Program-made: the position numbers and the translations under genes
NCBI GenBank assembly: GCA_041392205.1
Contig: JAWKMO010000013.1
Coordinates: forward strand, 1-61,982
From: Halomarinibacterium sp041392205
GTDB lineage: Bacteria; Bacteroidota; Bacteroidia; Flavobacteriales; Flavobacteriaceae
Reading direction: 5' to 3'
Length of the DNA: 61,982 bases
Part shown: positions 1 to 9,000 of the stretch, piece after piece
How positions within the stretch are numbered: position 1 is the first letter of the stretch
Layout of the letters: each line of letters begins with the position of its first letter
Notes under the pieces: model-generated
Told to the model about the DNA's origin: nothing
The model's database searches: none
The model's input: the letters and a program-made list of their open reading frames with translations, nothing else

Positions 1-50
1 TTTGCGTTAAGGGAGGAGAAGTTTACCCTGAGCAAAGCCGAAGGGACCCC
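1..50. repeat. Intergenic repeat, copy 1
   Basis: A 50-base sequence beginning TTTGCGTTAAGGGAGG and ending in a run of C. It recurs at 87-136 with about three mismatches. It contains the core CTGAGCAAAGCCGAAGG, which resembles the short CTGAGCGNAGTCGAAG-type sequences scattered between genes in many Flavobacteriaceae. This copy touches the window edge, so the repeat may continue to the left. Confidence 0.8.
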
Positions 51-63
51 TTCAGCCGCACTC

Positions 64-89
64 AAAACCACTCGGAAGAGTGGTTTTTT
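64..89 (+). terminator. Rho-independent terminator
   Basis: A perfect ten-base stem (AAAACCACTC / GAGTGGTTTT) around a GGAA loop, followed directly by more T residues. It would end transcription of a plus-strand gene lying off the left edge. It sits between the two repeat copies, and its T-run leads straight into copy 2. Confidence 0.8.
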
Positions 90-136
90 GCGTTAAGGGA
101 GGAGAAGTTTACCCTGAGCGAAGCCGAAGGAGCCCC
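87..136. repeat. Intergenic repeat, copy 2
   Basis: Second copy of the 50-base sequence at 1-50, with CTGAGCGAAGCCGAAGG as its core. The start-to-start distance is 86 bases. The unit may therefore be terminator plus repeat, duplicated in tandem. Confidence 0.8.
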
Positions 137-192
137 TCACTTAAAATTTCCAATGGATATTTTATTAACGTTCGGTCCTCTTTACCCGCACA

Positions 193-221
193 AAAAAGCT
201 CCAGTAACAACTGAAGCTTTT
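193..221 (-). terminator. Rho-independent terminator of the 142-aa membrane protein gene
   Basis: Read on the minus strand, the sequence AAAAGCTTCAGT, a TGTT loop and ACTGGAGCTTTTTT form a hairpin with one mismatch and a T-run. It lies about 20 bases after the stop codon of the minus-strand gene at 243-671. The symmetric A and T flanks mean it could also work on the plus strand. Confidence 0.65.
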
Positions 222-242
222 AAAAAATAGTTTCAAATGAAT

Positions 243-671
243 CTAGGCTTTAGGACTGGTTTTTTGATATACTAATCCTGCCAAAAAGCCCATAATGGCA
301 AAAAATACAACATAGGTAGCGCCATCAATAAGAGTTCCCGTAATATCTAGCAAATTCATTACCGAATAATTTACAATTCCTACACCAAAGCCTACTAATA
401 TGCCAATCCAAGCTCCAAAACCTAAACCACTACTGGGACTATAACGCCCACTTCCCCATTTACTGTAAAGAGTAGAAATAGCCAATCCTACAATTAAGCA
501 ACCTATGATTAGATGAATCATATCCATAGTTTCTTCGGTGCGATAGAGCCCCGAAGTAACTACATGTGTTTCTAATATGGGATCAACAAGCATCCCCCAT
601 AATAGCCATCCGCCAAGATACCCCCAAACAGCGGTAACAAGCGTACTAATTAAATTACTTTTTGAAAACAT
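243..671 (-). CDS. Small four-helix membrane protein, function unknown
   Basis: 142 residues, which I cannot assign to a function. Four hydrophobic stretches are visible: near residues 9-28, 50-68, 82-104 and 118-135. Glycines are frequent in the helices (GYLGGWLLWG, GILVGFGVGI), suggesting tightly packed helices. The loop between helices 1 and 2 carries the few charged residues. The protein ends in a short polar tail. It is a single-gene unit, divergent from the flavoprotein gene and followed by its own terminator hairpin. The ATG at 671 is the first in frame and leads directly into helix 1. It is clearly a real inner-membrane protein, but nothing in the sequence shows a substrate or partner. 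Confidence 0.75.
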   Translation of the reverse strand: MFSKSNLISTLVTAVWGYLGGWLLWGMLVDPILETHVVTSGLYRTEETMDMIHLIIGCLIVGLAISTLYSKWGSGRYSPSSGLGFGAWIGILVGFGVGIVNYSVMNLLDITGTLIDGATYVVFFAIMGFLAGLVYQKTSPKA

Positions 672-769
672 AATGTGTTGATTTAGTTGTTAGTACAGGA
701 AATGTAGCAAATATTTTGATTGGTTTTTAATTTTCCTACATTTATTTGAAAAAGCACTAGTTTTGAAAA

Positions 770-2002
770 GTGAAGAAATATTATGACATTCTTATAGTGG
801 GTGGCGGTGCCGCAGGGTTCTTTTCAGCAATTAATATCGCCGAAAGGGTTCCAAATTTAAAAATAGGCATTTTAGAAAGAGGAAGCGAGGTGCTTACCAA
901 AGTAAAAGTTTCGGGAGGCGGAAGATGTAATGTTACCCACGCGCAATTTATCCCCAGTGAACTTGCCAAAAATTATCCTAGAGGGGAAAAAGAACTCTTG
1001 GGACCGTTTCATACGTTTATGACAGGGGATACCATAACTTGGTTTGAAGAACGCGGGGTTTCTTTAAAAACAGAAGAAGATGGAAGAATTTTCCCTATTT
1101 CAGATTCTTCGCAAACTATTATTGATTGTTTTCTTTCAGAAATAAAACGGTTGAAGGTTGAAGTACTAAAAAACCAATCGGTAAAAAATATTGAAATAAA
1201 AGAGACTTCATTTATAGTTAGTACAACTTCAGAAGATTTTTTCACTGAAAAACTAGTGGTAGCAACGGGAAGTAATCCTAAAATTTGGAATCTAATGGAA
1301 ACCTTAGGCCACACAGTTGTTCCTCCTGTTCCTTCGTTGTTTACCTTTAATATTAAGGATGAGCGAATTACAAATTTACCCGGAATCGCAACCGATGCTT
1401 CAGTGCAAGTCATTTCAGACACGGGAAAAGTCCTGCTCGAGTCTCATGGCCCTTTGCTTATCACCCATTGGGGGATGAGCGGCCCCGCCATTTTAAAACT
1501 TTCGGCTTGGGGAGCGCGATGGTTAGCGCCTCTTCATTACCACTTTACCATTAAAGTTAATTGGTTGGATTTTTTTTCAGAAACAGAGGCTCTTAATGCG
1601 CTTTTAGAATTTAAAAACACAAACCCTAAACAAACCCTTTCAAAATATACTCAATTCCATCTACCCAAACGATTGTGGCAAAGCTTGCTATTGGCTTCGG
1701 GAATACCAGCCCATAAAACCTGGGCAGATTGTTCAAAAACCGAACTTCAAAATTTAGCCCACCAACTTACACAATCTCAATTTCAGGTAACCGGAAAAAG
1801 TACCTTCAAAGAAGAGTTTGTAACAGCCGGTGGAGTGGATTTAAAGGAGGTAAATTTTAAAACCTTTGAAAGTAAAATTCATAGAAATTTATATTTTGCC
1901 GGAGAGGTTTTAAACATTGATGCCATTACTGGCGGATTTAATTTTCAAAATGCATGGACAGGGGGTTTTATAGTAGCAAATGCACTAGCTGAAAAAATAT
2001 GA
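770..2002 (+). CDS. BaiN/HI0933-family FAD-dependent flavoprotein
   Basis: 410 residues. The N-terminus has the dinucleotide-binding motif GGGAAGFFSA (residues 11-20) after a beta strand. The family hallmarks VSGGGRCNVT (about 47-56) and, at the C-terminus, a second FAD-contact segment (FAGEVLNIDAITGGFNFQNA) place it in the HI0933/BaiN family of predicted NAD(P)/FAD oxidoreductases. Its length matches that family. These proteins are cytoplasmic. BaiN has been linked to bile-acid modification in gut bacteria, but most members have no known substrate, so no specific reaction is claimed here. The start is a GTG at 770, because the following residues lead straight into the nucleotide-binding strand. 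The stop overlaps the next gene's ATG (ATGA), so the two are probably translationally coupled. Confidence 0.85.
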   Translation: MKKYYDILIVGGGAAGFFSAINIAERVPNLKIGILERGSEVLTKVKVSGGGRCNVTHAQFIPSELAKNYPRGEKELLGPFHTFMTGDTITWFEERGVSLKTEEDGRIFPISDSSQTIIDCFLSEIKRLKVEVLKNQSVKNIEIKETSFIVSTTSEDFFTEKLVVATGSNPKIWNLMETLGHTVVPPVPSLFTFNIKDERITNLPGIATDASVQVISDTGKVLLESHGPLLITHWGMSGPAILKLSAWGARWLAPLHYHFTIKVNWLDFFSETEALNALLEFKNTNPKQTLSKYTQFHLPKRLWQSLLLASGIPAHKTWADCSKTELQNLAHQLTQSQFQVTGKSTFKEEFVTAGGVDLKEVNFKTFESKIHRNLYFAGEVLNIDAITGGFNFQNAWTGGFIVANALAEKI

Positions 2003-2532
2003 CAACGTACATTGCTTTTTTACGCGGCATTAATGTTGGGGGACATAAAAAATTTCCTAAAGCCAATCAAATACAGCTCTTTTCCAACCTAGGAATAAAA
2101 AATCCCGAAGTGTATTTACATACAGGAAATTGGATTTTTCAATCTGTAGACAGTAGGGAAGTGTTAGTGCAAAAACTTTCCGAAGCTATGAAAGAAATGC
2201 AAGGTTGGCAGGTACCTATCCTGCTAAAAACAACCAAAGAACTTCAAGAAATTTTAGCTGCTTGTCCATTTTCCGAAGAAGAAAAAGTAAAAAGCTATTT
2301 CATGTTGCTTTTTGAAACACCTTCGGAAGAAAAAGTAAAATCCCTTAGCCCTATTTCATTGGAAGGAGAAAAATTTGCTATTACAAAAGAATGTATCTAT
2401 TTATTCTCCTTAGTTGGATTTGGAAATTCAAAATTGAATAATAATTTTTTTGAGAATAAATTAAAAGTAACTGCTACCACTCGGAACTTTAATACCATGA
2501 ATTCACTTATTAAATTATCTTTAGAATTTTAG
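1999..2532 (+). CDS. DUF1697 family protein
   Basis: 177 residues. The opening MTTYIAFLRGINVGGHKK and the motif HTGNWIFQS (the family usually reads TGNVVF) are the signature of DUF1697, a small cytoplasmic alpha/beta family of unknown function found as a single domain. The length is normal. Its ATG overlaps the stop of the flavoprotein gene by four bases, suggesting a two-gene operon. Its stop also overlaps, tail to tail, the stop of the minus-strand gene that follows, leaving no room for a terminator between the convergent genes. Confidence 0.85.
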   Translation: MTTYIAFLRGINVGGHKKFPKANQIQLFSNLGIKNPEVYLHTGNWIFQSVDSREVLVQKLSEAMKEMQGWQVPILLKTTKELQEILAACPFSEEEKVKSYFMLLFETPSEEKVKSLSPISLEGEKFAITKECIYLFSLVGFGNSKLNNNFFENKLKVTATTRNFNTMNSLIKLSLEF

Positions 2533-4448
2533 TTTTGTAAAATTTCAAGCGCTTCCAATCGTTGTTCAAGTGCTTCTAATTTCAAGATTTTGCTCTTTAA
2601 AAGTTCATTATCCTTTAAAAGTTGAAGGTTTTGAATTTCAAGAGTTTCCATTTTTGTATGAAGTGCTTTGATACTTTGAACATAAAGGGCGTCATATGTT
2701 CCGTAAGCAGTTTGATAATAGCCTAAATTATCCATTTCTACATTCTCAGGAAATACCTCCATGATTTCTTGTGCTATGAATCCATATTGAATCCCTTCAG
2801 GTCTTTTGCTCCCTGTTTTATCATCATTCCATTCATAGATAACACCACGCATTTGAAGTAATTTTTCGAGTGCTTTATCTTCAGAAAAGGAAGTAATGTT
2901 TTTCTTTAATCGGGCATCACTATTTGCCAACCAGTCTCCTGCAGTTGATTTTGAAGCTTGACCTTCAACTTCTAATATGTTGGTGGTAGGAATACGCATA
3001 ATTCCTGTGCGTCCATCTTTTAATATAGTAAAAGCATTATTGGTTGATGGTATGCTTAATGTGGCATCTCCATTTCCAACTACAAATAATCTATCATTAG
3101 CATTACTGGAAGTGGTACTTGTTGGTGTATACAATAAAGAATTAAAACCAAATGCAGTTTCTTGAAAAGATAATGCTTGAATTTCATTACCTATGGCAAT
3201 TGCACCTTCTCCTGAAGCTACAGTATCTGGACCTAGTGAAATACTATAGTTTCCTGACGCTGTTCCTCCTGCTAATGCGATTGAATTTATTCCTGATGCA
3301 GTTCCTGAAATTCCGGCAAAGCTTCCATTTCCAGAGGCTGTTGCATCGCTAAAAGCGGTGGCGGCAATACCCGATGCAATGGCATTGGATCCAAAGGCAA
3401 AGCTGCGTTCACCGGAGGCTTCGTTTTCATACCCGATAGCGGTACCATAAGCTGCGCTCACACTATTTCCAAAACCAAGGCTCATTCCATAATTTGATGA
3501 CGTGGCCACAGTACTTCCATCACCTATGGCAATAGCGCCATCAGATGCTGCTTGGGTGTTGGGCCCTATAGAGATTGAACTTATTGCAGAAGCATTTCCC
3601 CCTTGTAAAGCAATGGCATTTACCCCTGAAGCGATGGCAGTTATACCGGCAAAGCTTCCAGTTCCAGAAGCCGTTGCATCGCTAAAAGCGGTGGCGGCAA
3701 TACCCGATGCAATGGCATTGGATCCAAAGGCAAAGCTACGTTCACCAGAGGCTTCGTTTTCATACCCGATAGCGGTACCATAAGCTGCGCTCACACTATT
3801 TCCAAAACCAAGGCTCATTCCGTAATCTGAAGAAGCAGCAACCATACTTCCATCGCCTAATGCGATAGATCCATCAGAATCCGCCTGAGTATTTGCTCCA
3901 ATTGAAATACTAGTATTACCGGAAGCAATCCCCCCTTGTCCTGCAAGAGAATAGTCGCCAGAGGCAGTCGCACTGGCCCCTAGAGCAATAGAAGCAATCC
4001 CCACATTTATATCATCCCATTCAGTCCCAAAAGCCTGACCGGCACGAAATGCACCTTTACTTTTGTCGAAGAAGAATTTGGAACCACTACCGCTTAAATT
4101 GGTATCGCCAAAAACAAAATCGTCAGTTACTAAGTTGGTTGTATTTTGAACAACTCCACTTATACTTTGAAATTCACCACTTCCTGCCGAGGTAGGGATA
4201 TTTACCCAACTACTGCTATTATAGTACCAAAACCCTGATACATTATTAGTTTGATAGACTAAGAGTCCAGTGGCAGGAGAACTAATACCTGTGCGTTGGG
4301 CTTCGGTCATTCTTGGAATCAATATCCCTGTATGGGTACTTGTAATATCCAATGCTGAGGATGGATCTGGACTGGTAGTACCGATACCTACTTGTGAAAA
4401 ACTAATAGTAGAAATCAATAGTAAGATGTATGCAACTTTTTTCATCAT
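2529..4448 (-). CDS. Secreted repeat protein with C-terminal S74 (endosialidase-chaperone) domain
   Basis: 639 residues. A signal peptide (MMKKVAYILLLISTISFSQ) is followed by VGIGTTSPDPSSALDI, the usual opening of flavobacterial secreted fibre-like proteins. Residues of about 130-450 are many short repeats of the type SIALGDGS, AIGYENEASG and SFAFGSNAIASG, as in YadA/Hia trimeric adhesin heads. Near residue 508 an intramolecular chaperone (Peptidase_S74) domain begins (SDARLKKNITSF), as in phage tail fibres, where it trimerises and then cleaves itself off. The last 40 residues form a Leu-rich coiled coil. A 111-residue block is duplicated inside the repeats, with a nearly identical 149-base core. 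It is probably a trimeric surface or extracellular fibre. Adhesion is inference. No other phage genes are adjacent. Confidence 0.82.
   Translation of the reverse strand: MMKKVAYILLLISTISFSQVGIGTTSPDPSSALDITSTHTGILIPRMTEAQRTGISSPATGLLVYQTNNVSGFWYYNSSSWVNIPTSAGSGEFQSISGVVQNTTNLVTDDFVFGDTNLSGSGSKFFFDKSKGAFRAGQAFGTEWDDINVGIASIALGASATASGDYSLAGQGGIASGNTSISIGANTQADSDGSIALGDGSMVAASSDYGMSLGFGNSVSAAYGTAIGYENEASGERSFAFGSNAIASGIAATAFSDATASGTGSFAGITAIASGVNAIALQGGNASAISSISIGPNTQAASDGAIAIGDGSTVATSSNYGMSLGFGNSVSAAYGTAIGYENEASGERSFAFGSNAIASGIAATAFSDATASGNGSFAGISGTASGINSIALAGGTASGNYSISLGPDTVASGEGAIAIGNEIQALSFQETAFGFNSLLYTPTSTTSSNANDRLFVVGNGDATLSIPSTNNAFTILKDGRTGIMRIPTTNILEVEGQASKSTAGDWLANSDARLKKNITSFSEDKALEKLLQMRGVIYEWNDDKTGSKRPEGIQYGFIAQEIMEVFPENVEMDNLGYYQTAYGTYDALYVQSIKALHTKMETLEIQNLQLLKDNELLKSKILKLEALEQRLEALEILQN
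3340..3488. repeat. Internal direct repeat in the S74 fibre gene, copy A
   Basis: 149 bases differing from 3673-3821 at only about two positions. It encodes about residues 321-370 (GFGNSVSAAYGTAIGYENEA and following). The distance between copies is 333 bases, or 111 codons. Flanking parts of the 111-codon unit are clearly related but less conserved, so the core looks recently homogenised. Confidence 0.9.
3673..3821. repeat. Internal direct repeat in the S74 fibre gene, copy B
   Basis: Partner of 3340-3488, encoding about residues 210-259 with the same amino-acid sequence. Recombination between the two would delete or add exactly 111 residues in frame. Confidence 0.9.
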
Positions 4449-4575
4449 TAAAATTTTAAAGAAGCACGAGTAGGTTAAGAATACAATTGCTTTCGATTTT
4501 GGGCAAAATCAGGTAAAAAGTTTTGTGTTTCTATATCTCTACATCGAGATATTTTTAAAATGTCATCATTAGAAA

Positions 4576-4611
4576 TAAAAAAGCCACTACATTTTAGGTA
4601 ACGGCTTTTTT
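4576..4611 (-). terminator. Terminator after the M23 peptidase gene
   Basis: On the minus strand AAAAAAGCCGTTAC, a short A-rich loop, and GTAGTGGCTTTTTTT form a stem with two mismatches and a long T-run. It lies 20 bases after the stop at 4631. It separates that gene from the fibre gene. Confidence 0.7.
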
Positions 4612-4630
4612 ATAGTTGAATAAGGCTTGG

Positions 4631-6001
4631 TTAATTTTTGATCACCTTTATGGTTTTTTGTAGATCCTCTTCTGTGTATAACGTAATAAAATACATTCCT
4701 CTTGAAAGATAAGGAACCTTAACCTCTTTTATCCCTGAAAGATGATTCTCCGCCATTACGGTTTTTCCTAGAATGTCTCTAATTATTACTTTAGTAATGG
4801 TCTCTTCAGAATTAATAAAAAATGAATTTTTAATAGGATTAGGATAAACCTTGGTGTTGTTTAGTTTGTTTTCAGATAGGCTTAATTCTCCTACAGTAAA
4901 ACTATGGATTACGGTTTCACCTTGATAGGTAACTTCAAACTTCCATGAGCCTTCCATATCATTTGGGTAATTCCACATCCAGTACGAAATTTGATAATAA
5001 TCGGTAAGGCCATAGTTCCATTGTTGAAAAATAGAGTTGTCTGGTCTTGTGATTTTTAATTCTAAGGATGTACCTGGCTGTTGATCTTTTAGGTATACGC
5101 CATAATAAACCATCTCGCCAAGACTAAATTGGTTGCTTTCAAATGTGGTTTCGGTAAGGGGACATGTTGGAAAAATTGGGGTCCCAGTATGCGTTAACGC
5201 AGCATTAATAGCGGGAGTATAATAGGGTTTTTGATTTACCCACCAAGTATCTGAATTAAAATTATTACAAGGTCCTATACTGGGGTCTATAAGTTGATTG
5301 GTGCTATCGTACACCTCAAAATGGAGGTGTGGAACCGTTGAACTTCCCGAACTGCCAATAACTCCCAAAAATTCGCCTGCCACAACGGTATCACCCACAT
5401 TTTTTGAAGTTAAAGAACCATTTTTCATGTGTAAATACCAAGATTTACTCCCGTCACTATGCTGAAGGTATACGGCATTCCAAGGATTGGTATTAAAAGA
5501 ACAGTTTCTATCAAAAGAGCCATCATCTTTTCCTATAATTTGCCCATCGGCTGCCGCAACAATTATGCCTTGGTCCAAATCCATTTGCTTCCACCAAAAG
5601 GGCCACGTAATAATATCAAAACCTTGATGGTTATAACCAGCGCTGGTATCATAGGATCGAGTGCCACATTCGTAATCTGAGATTTGATTGGGAAATGCGG
5701 GATTGTGATCGATATAATTTGATACCGACCAAACTTGGTTGTAATTGAATCCGTTTGCCTGTGAAACTGGCCAATTAAAAAGGGGATGGCTGCCTCGCGT
5801 ATTTATTGGCTGAAGCATTCCTTTTCGTTTTAATTGTAAAATAGTCTCTTCTAAAGTATTTATTGTTTCTTGCCTTTGTAACGCTGAGAGACAAGTCTCC
5901 GTATTTTGTGGAATTTTTACTTCCCCGCCAGTGGGCTGTTGTGCTTTTAAGGAAATTGAAAAAACGAAAGCGAGATAGCAAATGGAAAAAAATTTTTTCA
6001 T
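4631..6001 (-). CDS. Secreted M23 (LytM-type) metallopeptidase with T9SS sorting domain
   Basis: 456 residues from the ATG at 6001. An in-frame ATG at 6025 would put polar residues before the signal peptide MKKFFSICYLAFVFSISLKA, so I prefer the later start. The mid-region carries the LytM zinc site: HQGFD (HxxxD) and, further on, HLHFEVYD (HxH). M23 enzymes cut glycine-containing peptide bonds, usually in peptidoglycan. The residue spacing looks intact, so activity is likely. After an immunoglobulin-like stretch, the last 80 residues (VYPNPIKNSF to the end) are a type A T9SS sorting domain, predicting export across the outer membrane. The target may be other bacteria's walls or an extracellular protein. 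It lies 90 bases downstream of the CHAT gene, on the same strand, and could be co-transcribed with the sigma-factor operon. Confidence 0.85.
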   Translation of the reverse strand: MKKFFSICYLAFVFSISLKAQQPTGGEVKIPQNTETCLSALQRQETINTLEETILQLKRKGMLQPINTRGSHPLFNWPVSQANGFNYNQVWSVSNYIDHNPAFPNQISDYECGTRSYDTSAGYNHQGFDIITWPFWWKQMDLDQGIIVAAADGQIIGKDDGSFDRNCSFNTNPWNAVYLQHSDGSKSWYLHMKNGSLTSKNVGDTVVAGEFLGVIGSSGSSTVPHLHFEVYDSTNQLIDPSIGPCNNFNSDTWWVNQKPYYTPAINAALTHTGTPIFPTCPLTETTFESNQFSLGEMVYYGVYLKDQQPGTSLELKITRPDNSIFQQWNYGLTDYYQISYWMWNYPNDMEGSWKFEVTYQGETVIHSFTVGELSLSENKLNNTKVYPNPIKNSFFINSEETITKVIIRDILGKTVMAENHLSGIKEVKVPYLSRGMYFITLYTEEDLQKTIKVIKN

Positions 6002-6091
6002 AATGGTAAGGTTAATGAATGCCAAGAAGCATTGTTGGTTTTCTGTACATCGAAAAACAATAAAAAGGTCATCACATTTTTGTAAATTTTT

Positions 6092-9000
6092 TTATTTTCT
6101 GAATTTCTTAAAAAGAAAAAATAAAAGCATTAGTAGCAGAAAAGTCCCTATAATCCAGTACATTATTGAAAAAGAACTTTTAAATTCAATGGGGGCGGTA
6201 TCACCAATTAGCACGAGTCCAGCCCAATACTGTGGTGCGGCAGTTCTCCCTTTTGTGTGGGCGATATAATCCAGTTTTGCTTTACGAAGGGCTTCATCTT
6301 TGGGCATGCCTTGCGATAGATAATTGTAAAAATGCTCGATGATTTTACTACTGGATTCTTCATCTATCTCCCATAAACTGGTTAAAATACTTTCGCTACC
6401 CGCATAGTTAAATGCGTGTGCCAAAGAAATCATTCCCTCACCTGCCTGATACCCCGGTTTTCCTGTTTCACAGGCAGTAAGTATGGCTAAATTAGAATTA
6501 AGATTGTAATTATAAATTTCGTAAGTGTAAAGGTAATTGTCTTCTAAATTTGAGCTTTCAGCATTTTTTGCAAACACCAATCGGGAAAGTTCAGGACTTA
6601 TATTATCACTTTCGGCATGTGTTCCTATGTGTATAATTTTATGTTCTCCCGCCAGTTTTTCAAATAATTGTTTTGACGCATCTTTATTTAAAAAGGACTT
6701 TCCGTTAAATTGTTTTGAATATTTCTTTACCACATCAACACTAAAAGGTTGGGGTAATAAATTAAGATACGCTTTATCCAAGTTTGAGGAATCCTTTACC
6801 ACCATTTGGTATTCTTGTTTCATTTTGTCTGAAAATGCGGGAGCAAAAGCAATGTAATTGGAGTCATACGTATTAACCAAATGTTGCTTTGGCTTCATCA
6901 CAAGAAGGCTAAACTGATAACTAATATTGTATTTTGCCAAAAGACTATTTTGAGCCATTTCTGAAAAACTTGAAATGGGCTCTGGCGTAAGCATTTCAAA
7001 ACTTAAGTTGAAAAGTTCTTTATCAGGAACAATAACTACATTAGGTGTGTTGATTTCCCTTTGAAAAGGCTTCCATAGGGAAGTATATAATTGATGTAAT
7101 TCTGAAGCTATTTTTTCTACGTCAAACTCTTGCGATGATACCACTAAAATGTGTTCTTTTAAATTATCAGAATGTAAAGCATAGAGCTTTCTATCTTGAC
7201 GCGTAATCACTAAAGCGTATAAATTATCTTCCACAAAAAAATAACGAACTACCGTTGTTTTGGAATCAATGTACTTTTGAATATCTTTTACAGATTCTTC
7301 AAGGGTAGCATAATGCAGTTTGTAATATTCCGGATATTGTGTTTTTAGTGTGTCAATAAATTTTTTCCACGCATCATTAATTTCAAAAAAGGTATCAATG
7401 CTATGGGTAGTGTTGCCCGAGACAATTTTGTTTAGGTTGTTTTTTAAGTTCCTTTCACGAGTGACCACTTTTTCAGGGATTTTTGACTGCAATACATCAT
7501 TTCGTAAATGTAATCGGGAACGAATACGAGAATACATGGCACTTTCGTGAAGCGACATCACATCATCCAAGTAATTTTCATTTTGTGTTTTTTGATATAA
7601 TTGTAGTCTAATTTTTTTGGCAAGTTCAAAAAGTTGGGTATTTTCCTCAATAAATAAACTTAAATCATCGTAATTTTTAATAGTTGCTTTTCGTGTTTCT
7701 AAAATAGAAAGTCCTTCTTCAATTTTTTTGAGTAAATCTAATAGTTTTTCTGTCGAAGCATTGGTATCTTGAGCATATTCAGCAGCGGCCAATACATAAA
7801 AAGCCTTCGGTTTTCGGTATTCTATAACCAGCTTATTGTCTTGACTTAACTTGAAAGCCAAAGCTTCGTTAGCATAATAAATGGCTTTTGGGTACTCTTT
7901 TAGTTTATAGGCAATTTCGGCAAGATTTACAGTGTGATAAAAATCTTGGAGGGTATTTTTGAAATCATTTTTTTTCCCTGCTTCATAAATTTCTTCTGCA
8001 ACTTCCATTGCTTTTTCAGCATATCCTGCATTGGCATAAAAATTTGATACATTGATGAGTTCATCTAAAAAATCCTTGTTGTATTCGCCTTGTAATGTGG
8101 TTTTATAAGCAATATTTCCTTCGGTATAATAGGTAAACGCTTTTTGATTGTCTCCTAGATTTTCATAAACCTCTCCTAAGGTTGTAAGCGCTCCAGATTT
8201 CCAATAGTTTTCTATCCCAGGGTTTTCTTCAATAATTTTTAGGGCTTTTTCAAGAAGCGCTTTTGCGGATTCAAAATCTCGTATTCCTACTTTTGCTTGT
8301 GCTAGGATAATATAGGAAATCACCATAGTACTGCTATTGGGGTCTGAAAATTTCTTTTTTTCTGCATTGGCGTAGGTAATGACTGCATCGGCTTTTTTAA
8401 ATTCGCCCATGGTATGATAGTAACTCCCAAGATTTTCAATAGCGGTAGTCCAATGTTTTTTGGCACTAAGGACTCTAAATTCATCGGTAGATTTTTCTAT
8501 AAATGTTGCAAAGCCTTGGATGCTTTCTTGGGATAGGGTAATAGCGTCTTTATTTTCACCTAAGGCATTTTTAAGGACACTTAGGTTCATTTTAATAAGG
8601 GAAGGCCTAAATAGGGAGTTCATTAAGTCCTTTTCATCTGCTTTTTTAAGTTCAATTAATGATTTACTAAAATAATAGCTGGAGCTATCTAATTTGGATT
8701 CCATCCACATCATACCCCCCAAAGCGTTATAAATTTGTTGATAGAATTCTACATCGTTGCTTTTCCAGTCATCCAAAATGGCTATTGCTTTTAAATAATG
8801 TTTTTTTGCCAGTTGAAAATCACCAAAATTTTGTGCTTCGTATCCTAATTTGTATTCAATATTGGGGAGTCCAACTTTTTTCGGATGGTTAGATTTCTTA
8901 GCAAATGCGTACGCATTTTCATAGATAGCATAGGTTTTTTTAGGGTCTCCCGTGCCACTACGCAAATATCCTAAGTTTTGTAAGGCTAATGATTTTATGG

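Noticed and set aside
2977..3783. Several plus-strand open frames of 60-95 codons opposite the S74 fibre gene
   Set aside because: They are mirror frames of the repeat-rich coding strand, with no start context and no family resemblance.
3340..3821. A CRISPR-like array from the repeated blocks in the fibre gene
   Set aside because: Repeats are 149 bases long, in frame and inside a coding region, with no short direct repeats and spacers and no cas genes.
2529..4448. A prophage, suggested by the S74 tail-fibre domain
   Set aside because: No terminase, capsid, portal, integrase or lysis genes nearby, and the protein has a bacterial signal peptide.
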